From Longimicrobiaceae bacterium (GTDB lineage: Bacteria > Gemmatimonadota > Gemmatimonadetes > Longimicrobiales > Longimicrobiaceae), in contig DASVBS010000081.1 in assembly GCA_036375715.1 (NCBI GenBank), positions 124,001 through 188,000 on the forward strand: a DNA stretch of 64,000 nucleotides, read 5' to 3'. The notes beneath the pieces are model-generated. The model saw only the letters and a program-made list of their open reading frames with translations. It searched no databases and was not told where the DNA came from. Both the position numbers and the translations under genes were made by a program. Shown in pieces: positions 50,649 to 57,885 of this stretch; within the stretch, counting starts at the first letter, position 1, and each line of letters starts with the position of its first letter.

Positions 50649-51595
50649 TTGGTCCCCTCCCTCTCGCGGATCTCCCGGTTGGTCCGGGCGAGCTCGAGGA
50701 GGAGCCGCTCCAGCTCCCGCTGGTACTCCGCCTCCTCCATCTGGTCCTTGCGGGCCGTGAGCGCCTGGACCTGGGCCTCCAGCGCCTCCCGCTGCTCGAC
50801 CAGCCCGCGCAGCTCCGGCGATGCGGGGGTTTCGGCAGCAGCGCGCGCGGCGCCTCCGCCGAGGCTGAAGGCCCGAGCCAGCTCACGATCGCCTCCCAGG
50901 ACGGAATGCTCGGTCTGCAGGCGACTGTCGGAATCGTAGAAGCGTTCGACTTCGGCGGTGGCAAAGTCGTACGCTTCCAGGATGGTCACCTGTCCGTCCT
51001 TGTTGGTGTCCGCACCGTCCCCCGTGAAGGCCTCCACGAAGAAGCGCGCGAAGACCGTCTCGTTCTGCTCCAGGCCGGACTTCGTCGCCGTGATGACGGT
51101 GCGGTTCTTTCCCGCGAGCGCCTCCTGGAAAGCGCCGCTGGCGCTGGTCGTGTTCACCACCACCACCTGCTGGGTCGGGAAGCGATCCAGCATGGTCGCG
51201 AGCTCGCTCGCAGTGAGGTCAGGTCCGGGAAGGTTGATCCGACCCTCCTCCCCGTTGGCGCTACCATGGCCGAAGAACAGCACTAGCACCCGATCGTTCG
51301 GGCCCGCCTCCGAGGCGATGCGCTTGAGCTCGGCGTCGATGTTCTCCTTGGTGGACTTCCCCGCAATGCGGCTCGGATCGCGGGACTGGTCCTCGGCTAG
51401 ATAGGTGATCCGCTCGCGTGGCATCCCGAAACGCTCGACGGCTGCGTCGGCCATGCCGGTAGACCAGGCGTGGAACTGGTCCGCGAGTCGCGGCTCCCCT
51501 GCCAGCCCGCTGATGATAAGGAGGTGGCTCTGCGCGGCGGCCGGTGCGGTCGAGAGCGCCAGCATCCAGGCCACCGTCATCGCGATCCTTCTCAT
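50645..51595 (-). CDS. C13/caspase-like protein with the nucleophile Cys replaced (pseudo-peptidase)
   Basis: 316 residues from MRRIAMTVAWMLALSTAPAAAQ (signal peptide). The clan CD core is recognisable: LVLFFGHGSANGEEG with His110, and after a strand QQVVVVNTT the motif SASGAF, where catalytic Cys of the usual DACxSG box is Ser151 (T-T-S-A-S-G). An EF-hand-like calcium loop follows (DTNKDGQVTILE, 196-207) and a coiled coil (about 245-316). So it is probably inactive or altered, acting as a binding partner. Start overlaps the VWA stop by 4 nt. The frame extends to 51676 but without a signal. Confidence 0.8.
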   Translation of the reverse strand: MRRIAMTVAWMLALSTAPAAAQSHLLIISGLAGEPRLADQFHAWSTGMADAAVERFGMPRERITYLAEDQSRDPSRIAGKSTKENIDAELKRIASEAGPNDRVLVLFFGHGSANGEEGRINLPGPDLTASELATMLDRFPTQQVVVVNTTSASGAFQEALAGKNRTVITATKSGLEQNETVFARFFVEAFTGDGADTNKDGQVTILEAYDFATAEVERFYDSDSRLQTEHSVLGGDRELARAFSLGGGAARAAAETPASPELRGLVEQREALEAQVQALTARKDQMEEAEYQRELERLLLELARTNREIREREGTK

Positions 51596-53871
51596 GGCAA
51601 CCCCCGCTTGCGGCGGTACCCCCATTCTCCCATCACCAGACCGATCATCAGAAAGAAGAGAATGGGCATATCCCACAGGTCGTACCGCTCCATCTCCGTC
51701 ACACCTTGCCCCGAATACCGGATTTCCTCGGGAAGGCGCGCGAGCTCATCGATTCCGTAGAACCTGCCGCCGGTCTCCTCCGCGATCCGTCGGAGCAGGG
51801 GCGCGCGCATCTGCGCAGCGAAGTACTCCCCGTCGTCCTCCACGGCCTGGAGCCCTAGCTCCCCCGTGGCCACCACCGAATCGCCCCGCGACGCGTCGAC
51901 GGCGATCCGGTGGAGGCCGAGAGCGTGGGGAGTGAAGGCGGCGCGGTACTCCCCGTCGCGCTGCCCCGTCCACGTCATCGTGAACTCCTGTGCCGTTCCG
52001 TCCGGCGCCTCCACCAGGGCGGTGACGTTGGCATCATTGATCGGGTGGAACTCCCGATCTCTCAGCTCCACACTGAACGTCACCGGTTGACCGACCGCCG
52101 CCGGTTCCTGTGAGGCGCTGAAGGAGATCTGCCCGGGCACCTCGTTCACCAGCCACCGCAACATCTGACCCCAGAAGGTCTCGTGGGTCTGGTCCTCCAG
52201 CGGGATGTCTGCGTGCATCTGCCAGATCCAGCTGTCCTGCACCGGGAAGGCCAGCGACATCCCCTTCCCGTAGCGCTGGTAGGCGAGCACGATCTGCCCC
52301 GCCGGAACACCCGGCCCCGAACCGACCAGCAGGGCGGTGGCACCCGGCTTCAGGCGGGTGACGCGATTGAATGTCGTAAGCGGTGGTAGGGTAGCCCACC
52401 GGGACCGCGAAGAATCGGGGTCTTCCGAGAGCTGGAGCAGCGGGTGCTCGAGCCCGATCCGGGTGGGCTGGACCTTCAGCTCGGTGAAGAACGACTCTCC
52501 CGACCGGCCGTCCAGCTCCACTGGTAGCACGTCCTCGAGCACGGTGCCCGCGTAGCCGCCTTCCGAAAACGACCGGCGACCCCCGAGCATCAGGAGACTG
52601 CCGCCCCGCTCGGAAACGAAGTCGGAGATGAGTTGCAGCTGATCTCGGGTGAAGTAGCCGGCTTCGACACTCCCCAGGATGAGAGCACGGTAGCTGAAGA
52701 GCTCCTCGCGCGTGCGGGGGAAGCCAGCGGCCAGCTCGGAGGCGCTGTCGACCCCGAGGCGGTAGAACTTGTTCTCCGCGCTGCGCTGCAGCAGGACGAG
52801 CTGGAGCTGCGGATCGTCCTGGATCGCGCGGCGCATGAACTTCACCTCCCAGCGCGGCTCCCCCTCGAAGTAGAGGATCTTGTGCGGCTCCGGGCGAACC
52901 TCCAGTAGCGCCTCCTGGGTGTTGTTCTCGCGGACCAGCTCGCCCTCCTGCACCGGCACGCGGAAGGTGAAGCGCCGCCAACCCGGCTCCGACGCGGTGA
53001 AGTGGACCCGCACCGCGGCGGGAGTGCCATCCAGAGGCAGATCGACATTCTGCTCGGCGACGATCCTCCCTTCGTCCTCCACCACCAGCGGTACGGTCCG
53101 TCCCCCGAAGCCGTTCTGCGCCACCACCACGTCGACCACGAGCGAGGTCCCCTGCAGCACCGAGCGCGGGGTGGCGGCCCGACGCACTTCGATGTCGCGG
53201 CGGAACTCCTCCTCACCCACGCCCACGGTGTACACCGGGATCGAGGAGGCGCGCAGGTCCAGCAGCGAGGCATTGAGCTCCGCCTCCGCGCGGTCGGCCC
53301 CGTCGGAGATCACCACCAGCCCCGACAGCGGGACTCCGGCCAGCTCGGCCCTCGCCTGGTTGAGCGCCTGACCGATCCGACTCTGCCCTCCGAGGAAGGT
53401 GAGATCTCCCACGTCGGAGATGCGTTCCGCCGTGCTCGAGAAGCGGAACAGTCGCAGTCGGAAGCGCTCGCTGAGGGCCTCGATCAGGCGGCTCTGCTCG
53501 GGGTTGAGGCCGCGTTGCACGACGGCCCCGCGCGCCCCCGCGTCGCTGTCGGCGATGCGCATGCTGCGCGAATCGTCGATGAGAATCCCGAGGTAATTCT
53601 CCTGGGGAACGGCGACGGGGATCTGCAGGACCGGACGGAAGAGCAACAGTACGAGCAGAGCCAGGGCCGCCGTGCGCAGCGCGACCAGCACGGCGCGATC
53701 GCGCAGCAGGAGCCCGCGCCGGCCTCGCATGTACGACCAGGCCGCGAAGGCGGCGAGTGCGACCGCCGTCGCCAGTAGCCACCACGGAAGCGGGGTCGCG
53801 AAGAGCAGGCGGCCCTTCTCGAACACCAGTGGTGGGTACTTGAAGAGGAACTCCCAGATGGCGAGCAGCAT
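51592..53871 (-). CDS. VWA/GATase-like membrane protein
   Basis: 759 residues. Two membrane helices near the start (WWLLATAVALAAFAAWSYM; VALRTAALALLVLLLFRPVL), a VWA domain with DDSRS in GILIDDSRSMRIAD (MIDAS), an Ig-like segment, a glutamine-amidotransferase-like fold (LILGSVEAGYFTRDQLQLISDFVSERGGSLLMLGGRRSF over several strands; no catalytic triad seen) and a C-terminal helix (ILFFLMIGLVMGEW). Third VWA-type protein of the cluster. It overlaps the C13-like gene by 4 nt and lies 127 nt after the upstream DUF4159. Confidence 0.88.
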   Translation of the reverse strand: MLLAIWEFLFKYPPLVFEKGRLLFATPLPWWLLATAVALAAFAAWSYMRGRRGLLLRDRAVLVALRTAALALLVLLLFRPVLQIPVAVPQENYLGILIDDSRSMRIADSDAGARGAVVQRGLNPEQSRLIEALSERFRLRLFRFSSTAERISDVGDLTFLGGQSRIGQALNQARAELAGVPLSGLVVISDGADRAEAELNASLLDLRASSIPVYTVGVGEEEFRRDIEVRRAATPRSVLQGTSLVVDVVVAQNGFGGRTVPLVVEDEGRIVAEQNVDLPLDGTPAAVRVHFTASEPGWRRFTFRVPVQEGELVRENNTQEALLEVRPEPHKILYFEGEPRWEVKFMRRAIQDDPQLQLVLLQRSAENKFYRLGVDSASELAAGFPRTREELFSYRALILGSVEAGYFTRDQLQLISDFVSERGGSLLMLGGRRSFSEGGYAGTVLEDVLPVELDGRSGESFFTELKVQPTRIGLEHPLLQLSEDPDSSRSRWATLPPLTTFNRVTRLKPGATALLVGSGPGVPAGQIVLAYQRYGKGMSLAFPVQDSWIWQMHADIPLEDQTHETFWGQMLRWLVNEVPGQISFSASQEPAAVGQPVTFSVELRDREFHPINDANVTALVEAPDGTAQEFTMTWTGQRDGEYRAAFTPHALGLHRIAVDASRGDSVVATGELGLQAVEDDGEYFAAQMRAPLLRRIAEETGGRFYGIDELARLPEEIRYSGQGVTEMERYDLWDMPILFFLMIGLVMGEWGYRRKRGLP

Positions 53872-53998
53872 GCCGGACCTGGTCGATCGGGTCGAGAATG
53901 GACCGCCACCGCCCGAAGTGGGCAGCGGCGGGAAGCGGAAACCGCAGCGGCGTGTGGGGGGCGGGGGCCTGGCCGCGCCCGAACCAACTGGCCGCGTC

Positions 53999-54829
53999 TC
54001 AGTGCGTCATCGCGTAGATGATCGCGTTGGTCCCCATCTCGAAGGCGTACGTCGAAAACTTCAGGGGATACAACGGGTGCTCGGCGTGCTCCCAGGCATC
54101 GCCGATGTCCGTGTTCCAGTTGATCATCACCATCAGCCGCCCGTGCTCGTCGAAGATGCCACGGGCATAGGGGACGTACCCGTCCTGCTCAAAGGTCGGA
54201 GCACCACTGATACCGCGGTCGACCGTGGGCACCTGAATGATCTCGTCTACGGTGTACATGGCCGAGAAGATGGGATGATCCATCGGTAGCTCGACGATCG
54301 GGTACTCCGGCAGGACCCGCTTGATCTCCCGCTCGAAGTTCTGCCACTGGTACGTCCCCCAGAAGTCGTCGATCATCAGGAAGCCGCCGGCGAGCAGGTA
54401 ATTCCGCAGGCCCTGCACTTCCTCGTCCGTGAGCGACATGAAGCCGACCTCGAGGGCGTAGAGGAAGGGGTAGCGCCGCAGGTCCGGATCGTCGAGACGA
54501 ACCGCGTTGTCCTCGGGGTACGCGTCGATATTGGAGAGGCGGGTCAGAACGGTCAGGAACTGAATGTCCGCCTTGGGATAGTCGGTTGCCCAGCTATTGT
54601 AGCCGCTGCGCCAACCGCGCGCGCCCCCAGTGTACCGCGCCCGGGTGAAGTAGAAGCTGTGCGGAGGCAGCTCGGAGGCGGGGCGAGCATCGGCGGAACT
54701 CCAACGCTCCCGCTCCACTCTCTCCTCGCGGGCTGAAGAGCCGAGGTACATCTGAGCCCCGGCAGTCGCAGCCAGGGCGGTGAGAACCGCGACCGACAAC
54801 AGGGCGCGCTTGGAGACGAAAGGCCGCAT
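53999..54829 (-). CDS. DUF4159 domain protein (copy 2, first gene of the cluster)
   Basis: 276 residues from MRPFVSKRALLSVAVLTALAATAGAQ (signal peptide; SD GGAGGG). Same order of blocks as the 47.3-kb copy: YFTRARYTGG, WATDYPKADIQFLTVLTRLS, ALEVGFMSLTDEEVQGLRNYLLAGGFLMIDDFWG, NFEREIKRVLPEYPIVELPMDHPIFSAMYTVDEI, LMVMINWNTDIGDAWEH and the ending TNAIIYAMTH. The two copies are clearly paralogous though divergent in the N-terminal part. Function unknown; expected outside the cytoplasm. Confidence 0.9.
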   Translation of the reverse strand: MRPFVSKRALLSVAVLTALAATAGAQMYLGSSAREERVERERWSSADARPASELPPHSFYFTRARYTGGARGWRSGYNSWATDYPKADIQFLTVLTRLSNIDAYPEDNAVRLDDPDLRRYPFLYALEVGFMSLTDEEVQGLRNYLLAGGFLMIDDFWGTYQWQNFEREIKRVLPEYPIVELPMDHPIFSAMYTVDEIIQVPTVDRGISGAPTFEQDGYVPYARGIFDEHGRLMVMINWNTDIGDAWEHAEHPLYPLKFSTYAFEMGTNAIIYAMTH

Positions 54830-55060
54830 CTTCTGGCCCTCCTGGCTGGTCCGCCGGAGCGAACGAGGGGTGAGGGACGACCGCTGCACACCGATCCTCC
54901 TCACCGTATGCGGGTGGAGAAAACGGGGCTGGAGGGCGGGTTTACAGCGCCATCAGGAAGCTTTCAACGCGGTCGGCTCGACCTGCAAAGGCCGGACCGG
55001 AGCTGGAGCCACCTCCCGGAAACATACAGTTCCAGCAGTGGGCTCGTTGGTGCTGGAACC

Positions 55061-56458
55061 CTACTCGGTCGTGCTCGCCTCGAGGTGGGAGTCGCTGCCA
55101 ACCCACACCGTCTTGACGTTCACGAACTCGCGGATTCCGATGGCCCCGAGCTCGCGCCCGTAGCCGGACTCCTTGACTCCACCGAAAGGAAGCCGTGGAT
55201 CGGACGCCACCATTCCGTTCACGAACACCAACCCCGCTTCGATCCCGGCAATGAAGTAATCGCGCTCCTCCGGATCACGCGTCCAGACCGCGCTACCCAG
55301 CCCGAAACGCGTGGCGTTCGCTATCCTCAGGGCATCTTCCCGATCCTCCACCCGGAAGAGGGCCGCCACCGGACCGAAGACCTCGTCTCGCGCAGCCGGC
55401 GACTCCGCGGGTACATCCGCGATCACGGTGGGAGGATAGAAGTTACCCGCTCCCTCGGGGATGCTTCCCCCCAGCAGGAGCCGTCCCCCCGCCGCGAGCG
55501 TCTCCTCCACCTGGACATGGACCTCGTCGCGGATCTGCCGCGTAGCCAGCGGCCCCACCTGCGTCTCGGGATCCAGCGGGTCACCCACCCGGAGCGCCGC
55601 CATGCGAGCCACGAACCGCTCTTCGAAGCGGTCGTAGACGTCTCGATGGACGATGAAGCGCTTCGCCGCGATACACGACTGTCCACTGTTGACCGTGCGC
55701 GCGGACACGGCCGTCTCCACGGCAGCCTCCAGGTCCGCACTCGGCATGACGATGAAGGGATCGCTACCCCCCAGCTCGAGGACTGTCTTCTTGATTCGCT
55801 TACCGGCGGTAGAGGCTACAGCAGCGCCCGCCGGCGTGCTCCCGGTCAGCGTCGCCGCGCGTACGCGAGGGTCGTCCAGGATCGTGCTCACCAGGTCCGA
55901 CCCGATCAGCAGCGTCTGGAATTCGTCGCTCTCGAAACCGGCTTCGCGGAGGAGCTCCTCGATGGCGAGCGCGCACTGCGGAACGTTGGAGGCATGCTTG
56001 AGGAGACCGACGTTGCCCGCGACCAGGGCCGGGGCGGCAAAGCGGAATACCTGCCAGAAGGGGAAGTTCCAGGGCATCACGGCGAGGACCGGCCCGAGGG
56101 GCTCGTAACGGATCCAGCTCTGCCGGGCGTCGGTCTCGACGCGCTCGTCGGCCAGGAAGCGAGCGCCGTTCTCGGCGTAGTAGCGGCAGGCCAGCGCGCA
56201 CTTGCGCGCTTCCGCCACAGCCGCACCGATCGGCTTGCCCATTTCCAGCGTCATCAGCCGTCCGAGCTCTTCGGCGCGCTCCTCGAGCAACTCCGCCGCG
56301 CGGGCGACACGCTCCGCCCGCTGCCCGATCGACCGACTCCGCTGGAGCTCGAAGGCGACAGCCGCCCGCCCGATCCGCTCCTTTACCTCAGCTTCGCTCA
56401 GTGCTTCGAACTCAGCGAGAACCTCTCCGGTTGCGGGATTCCTGCTGGCGATTGCCAT
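55061..56458 (-). CDS. NAD(P)-dependent aldehyde dehydrogenase, succinate-semialdehyde (Sad/YneI) type
   Basis: 465 residues from MAIASRNPATGEVLAEFEAL (SD GAGAGAGG). ALDH hallmarks: PLGPVLAVMPWNFPFWQV, cofactor-binding TLTGSTPAGAAVA, catalytic Glu in LELGGSDPF, catalytic Cys in TVNSGQSCIAAKR, and EVFGPVAALFRVED. Length and the N-terminal motif match the short Sad-type enzymes that oxidise succinate semialdehyde to succinate. A long open leader upstream to 56545 is non-homologous. It starts its own unit; the DUF4159 cluster lies downstream 231 nt away. Confidence 0.92.
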   Translation of the reverse strand: MAIASRNPATGEVLAEFEALSEAEVKERIGRAAVAFELQRSRSIGQRAERVARAAELLEERAEELGRLMTLEMGKPIGAAVAEARKCALACRYYAENGARFLADERVETDARQSWIRYEPLGPVLAVMPWNFPFWQVFRFAAPALVAGNVGLLKHASNVPQCALAIEELLREAGFESDEFQTLLIGSDLVSTILDDPRVRAATLTGSTPAGAAVASTAGKRIKKTVLELGGSDPFIVMPSADLEAAVETAVSARTVNSGQSCIAAKRFIVHRDVYDRFEERFVARMAALRVGDPLDPETQVGPLATRQIRDEVHVQVEETLAAGGRLLLGGSIPEGAGNFYPPTVIADVPAESPAARDEVFGPVAALFRVEDREDALRIANATRFGLGSAVWTRDPEERDYFIAGIEAGLVFVNGMVASDPRLPFGGVKESGYGRELGAIGIREFVNVKTVWVGSDSHLEASTTE

Positions 56459-56916
56459 GCTGCTGCCTCTCTCGGTGGCCGCGGTGATGGCCCGAGGTCC
56501 CGCTTCGAGCCGGGCGTCCTCCGAGCCCTCGATAAGAACTAACACCGGCAGGCGGCGAGGGGCAAGTCGGGGAGTAGGCTAGCGGCTATCGGCGCACGCG
56601 CACCTCCCTCGTGTTGCTCGGGATGACAATGCTCGGGAGGCCGGGGTCACCCACCGCAGCATGCTGGATATTGCCCGGAGGGGCGCCCCTGTGGGCGCCC
56701 GCACGAGGAATTGGCAGTAGCGAGGGGTGGAAATGCGGATTTTGTCGTGCGGTTGGCGGAAGGGGAAACGCAGACTACGTCGTGCGGGCGCCCACAACGG
56801 ACGCCCCTACAGGCGACTCACCTGCCTGAACAAGAGATGGCAGCCCTACATCGCCCGGCCGCATAGCCGATAGCTGGTAGCCGCTATCTCACAACAGATA
56901 CCCTCAGCCGCACAGC
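56459..56916. other. 458-nt gene-free region holding a repeat element
   Basis: Between the aldehyde dehydrogenase and TorF-like genes. No convincing gene. It holds the MITE-like repeat 56682-56813 with the shared flank 56663-56687, and, just before, CGGGATGACAATG-type sequence (about 56619-56633) often found in bacterial dispersed repeats. Confidence 0.6.
56682..56813. mobile_element. MITE-like element with about 30-bp terminal inverted repeats
   Basis: The left end (56682-56711) and right end (56781-56813) are near-perfect inverted repeats: both read AGGGGCG, a variable 6-8 nt, then TGGGCGCCCGCACGA inward. About 70 nt of unrelated sequence lies between; no transposase. The outer AGGGGCG part and the 15 nt before it are shared with the hairpin at 6624-6677, so the family is dispersed. 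No target duplication was identified. Confidence 0.65.
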
Positions 56917-57654
56917 TTACATCCCCCGCGAGATGCTGAAGATCGCCCGCCCCCCGCAGAGCTCGCCGCCCCCGAAGCACTCGGCGTCCTCGAGGTCGGT
57001 GTCGACGTACTGCCCCAGCAGCTCGAAGCCGGCGACAGGCACGCCGACGCCGAGCGACCAGGTGGTGTAATCCGGCGTGCCGAAGGTTTCGTTGTCCTCG
57101 ATGAGCTGACGACCGACGGTGCCGTAGAGGTTCAGCAGCGAGAGCGGAATCCCCAGGTCCAGAGCATAGTACCAGGCCTCCCCGGATCCGCCGAAATAGT
57201 CCGGCGAGTAAGAGGCCGACACACCCCCGTCCAGGAGGGAGAAGCTGCGGCTCGCACCCAGGTTGAACTCCAGGAAATCGTACCCCCGCTCATCCGATCC
57301 AGGATAGCCGTAGTAGATCGCCCCCAGATCCAGGTCGAACAGCCCGCCAGGGCTGAAGGCGAAGCCGCCATAAACATCCATCTCCACCTGCGCCCGAGGG
57401 TTAGCCGCCTCGCCGAAGTTGAGGCTCGACGCCCACGTCCCGAGGTACAGGCCACTCGGATGCTCGAGGTCGATCCCTCCCTGGATCGCCGGCTCCTCCA
57501 GGGTCTGCGAGATCCCCCGGAATGCATAATCGCTGGTCACCGCAACGTTGCCGGACAACCAGCCCGCCCACGCCTCCCCTTCCTCCTGCGCCGACGCTCC
57601 GCTCGCGCCCAGCCACAGGGCGAGTCCGAGACCCATTACCATGCTTCGCTTCAT
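56917..57654 (-). CDS. TorF family putative porin
   Basis: 245 residues from MKRSMVMGLGLALWLGASGASAQ (signal peptide, SD GGAGG). The start of the mature protein, LSGNVAVTSDYAFRGISQTLEEPAIQGGIDLEHPSGLYLGTWASSLNF, is the characteristic TorF/TIGR02001 block; later strands (VEMDVYGGFAF, LEFNLGASRSF, YYALDLGIPLSLLNLYGTVG) form the barrel. An outer-membrane channel of unknown substrate. The frame opens 10 codons earlier, but the SD favours this ATG. A direct repeat upstream (57735 and 57766) may control it. Confidence 0.88.
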   Translation of the reverse strand: MKRSMVMGLGLALWLGASGASAQEEGEAWAGWLSGNVAVTSDYAFRGISQTLEEPAIQGGIDLEHPSGLYLGTWASSLNFGEAANPRAQVEMDVYGGFAFSPGGLFDLDLGAIYYGYPGSDERGYDFLEFNLGASRSFSLLDGGVSASYSPDYFGGSGEAWYYALDLGIPLSLLNLYGTVGRQLIEDNETFGTPDYTTWSLGVGVPVAGFELLGQYVDTDLEDAECFGGGELCGGRAIFSISRGM

Positions 57655-57734
57655 CTGTCCTCCAATGGCCCTTGGGATATTCACCTGCGAGGAGCAGGCA
57701 AACTGTGGATTGTTTCCTAACAGGCGGCAGCAAT

Positions 57735-57775
57735 CTAATTTTGTAAGGATGGAATGCGCAATAGCCTAATTTTGT
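57735..57775. promoter_or_regulatory. Direct repeat CTAATTTTGT upstream of the TorF-like gene
   Basis: CTAATTTTGT occurs at 57735-57744 and again at 57766-57775, exactly 31 bp apart (three helical turns), in an AT-rich island 80-120 nt before the porin ATG. Spacing suggests a regulator binding the same helix face or an activator upstream of the promoter. Confidence 0.45.
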
Positions 57776-57820
57776 TATGGAGAAGGAAGCCAGTGGTATC
57801 GTGGCTTCATATCCTGGCAA

Positions 57821-57858
57821 ACGACGAGGGCCCGGGAGATCACTCCCGGGCCCTCGTC
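57821..57858 (-). terminator. Intrinsic terminator of the GDH gene
   Basis: A perfect 17-bp GC-rich stem (57821-57837 with 57842-57858) with a 4-nt loop, 27 nt after the GDH stop. On the minus strand it is followed by a short TTTG tract. The strongest terminator in the window. Confidence 0.85.
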
Positions 57859-57885
57859 GCAGAACTGTAGTGGAGGGGATGACGG

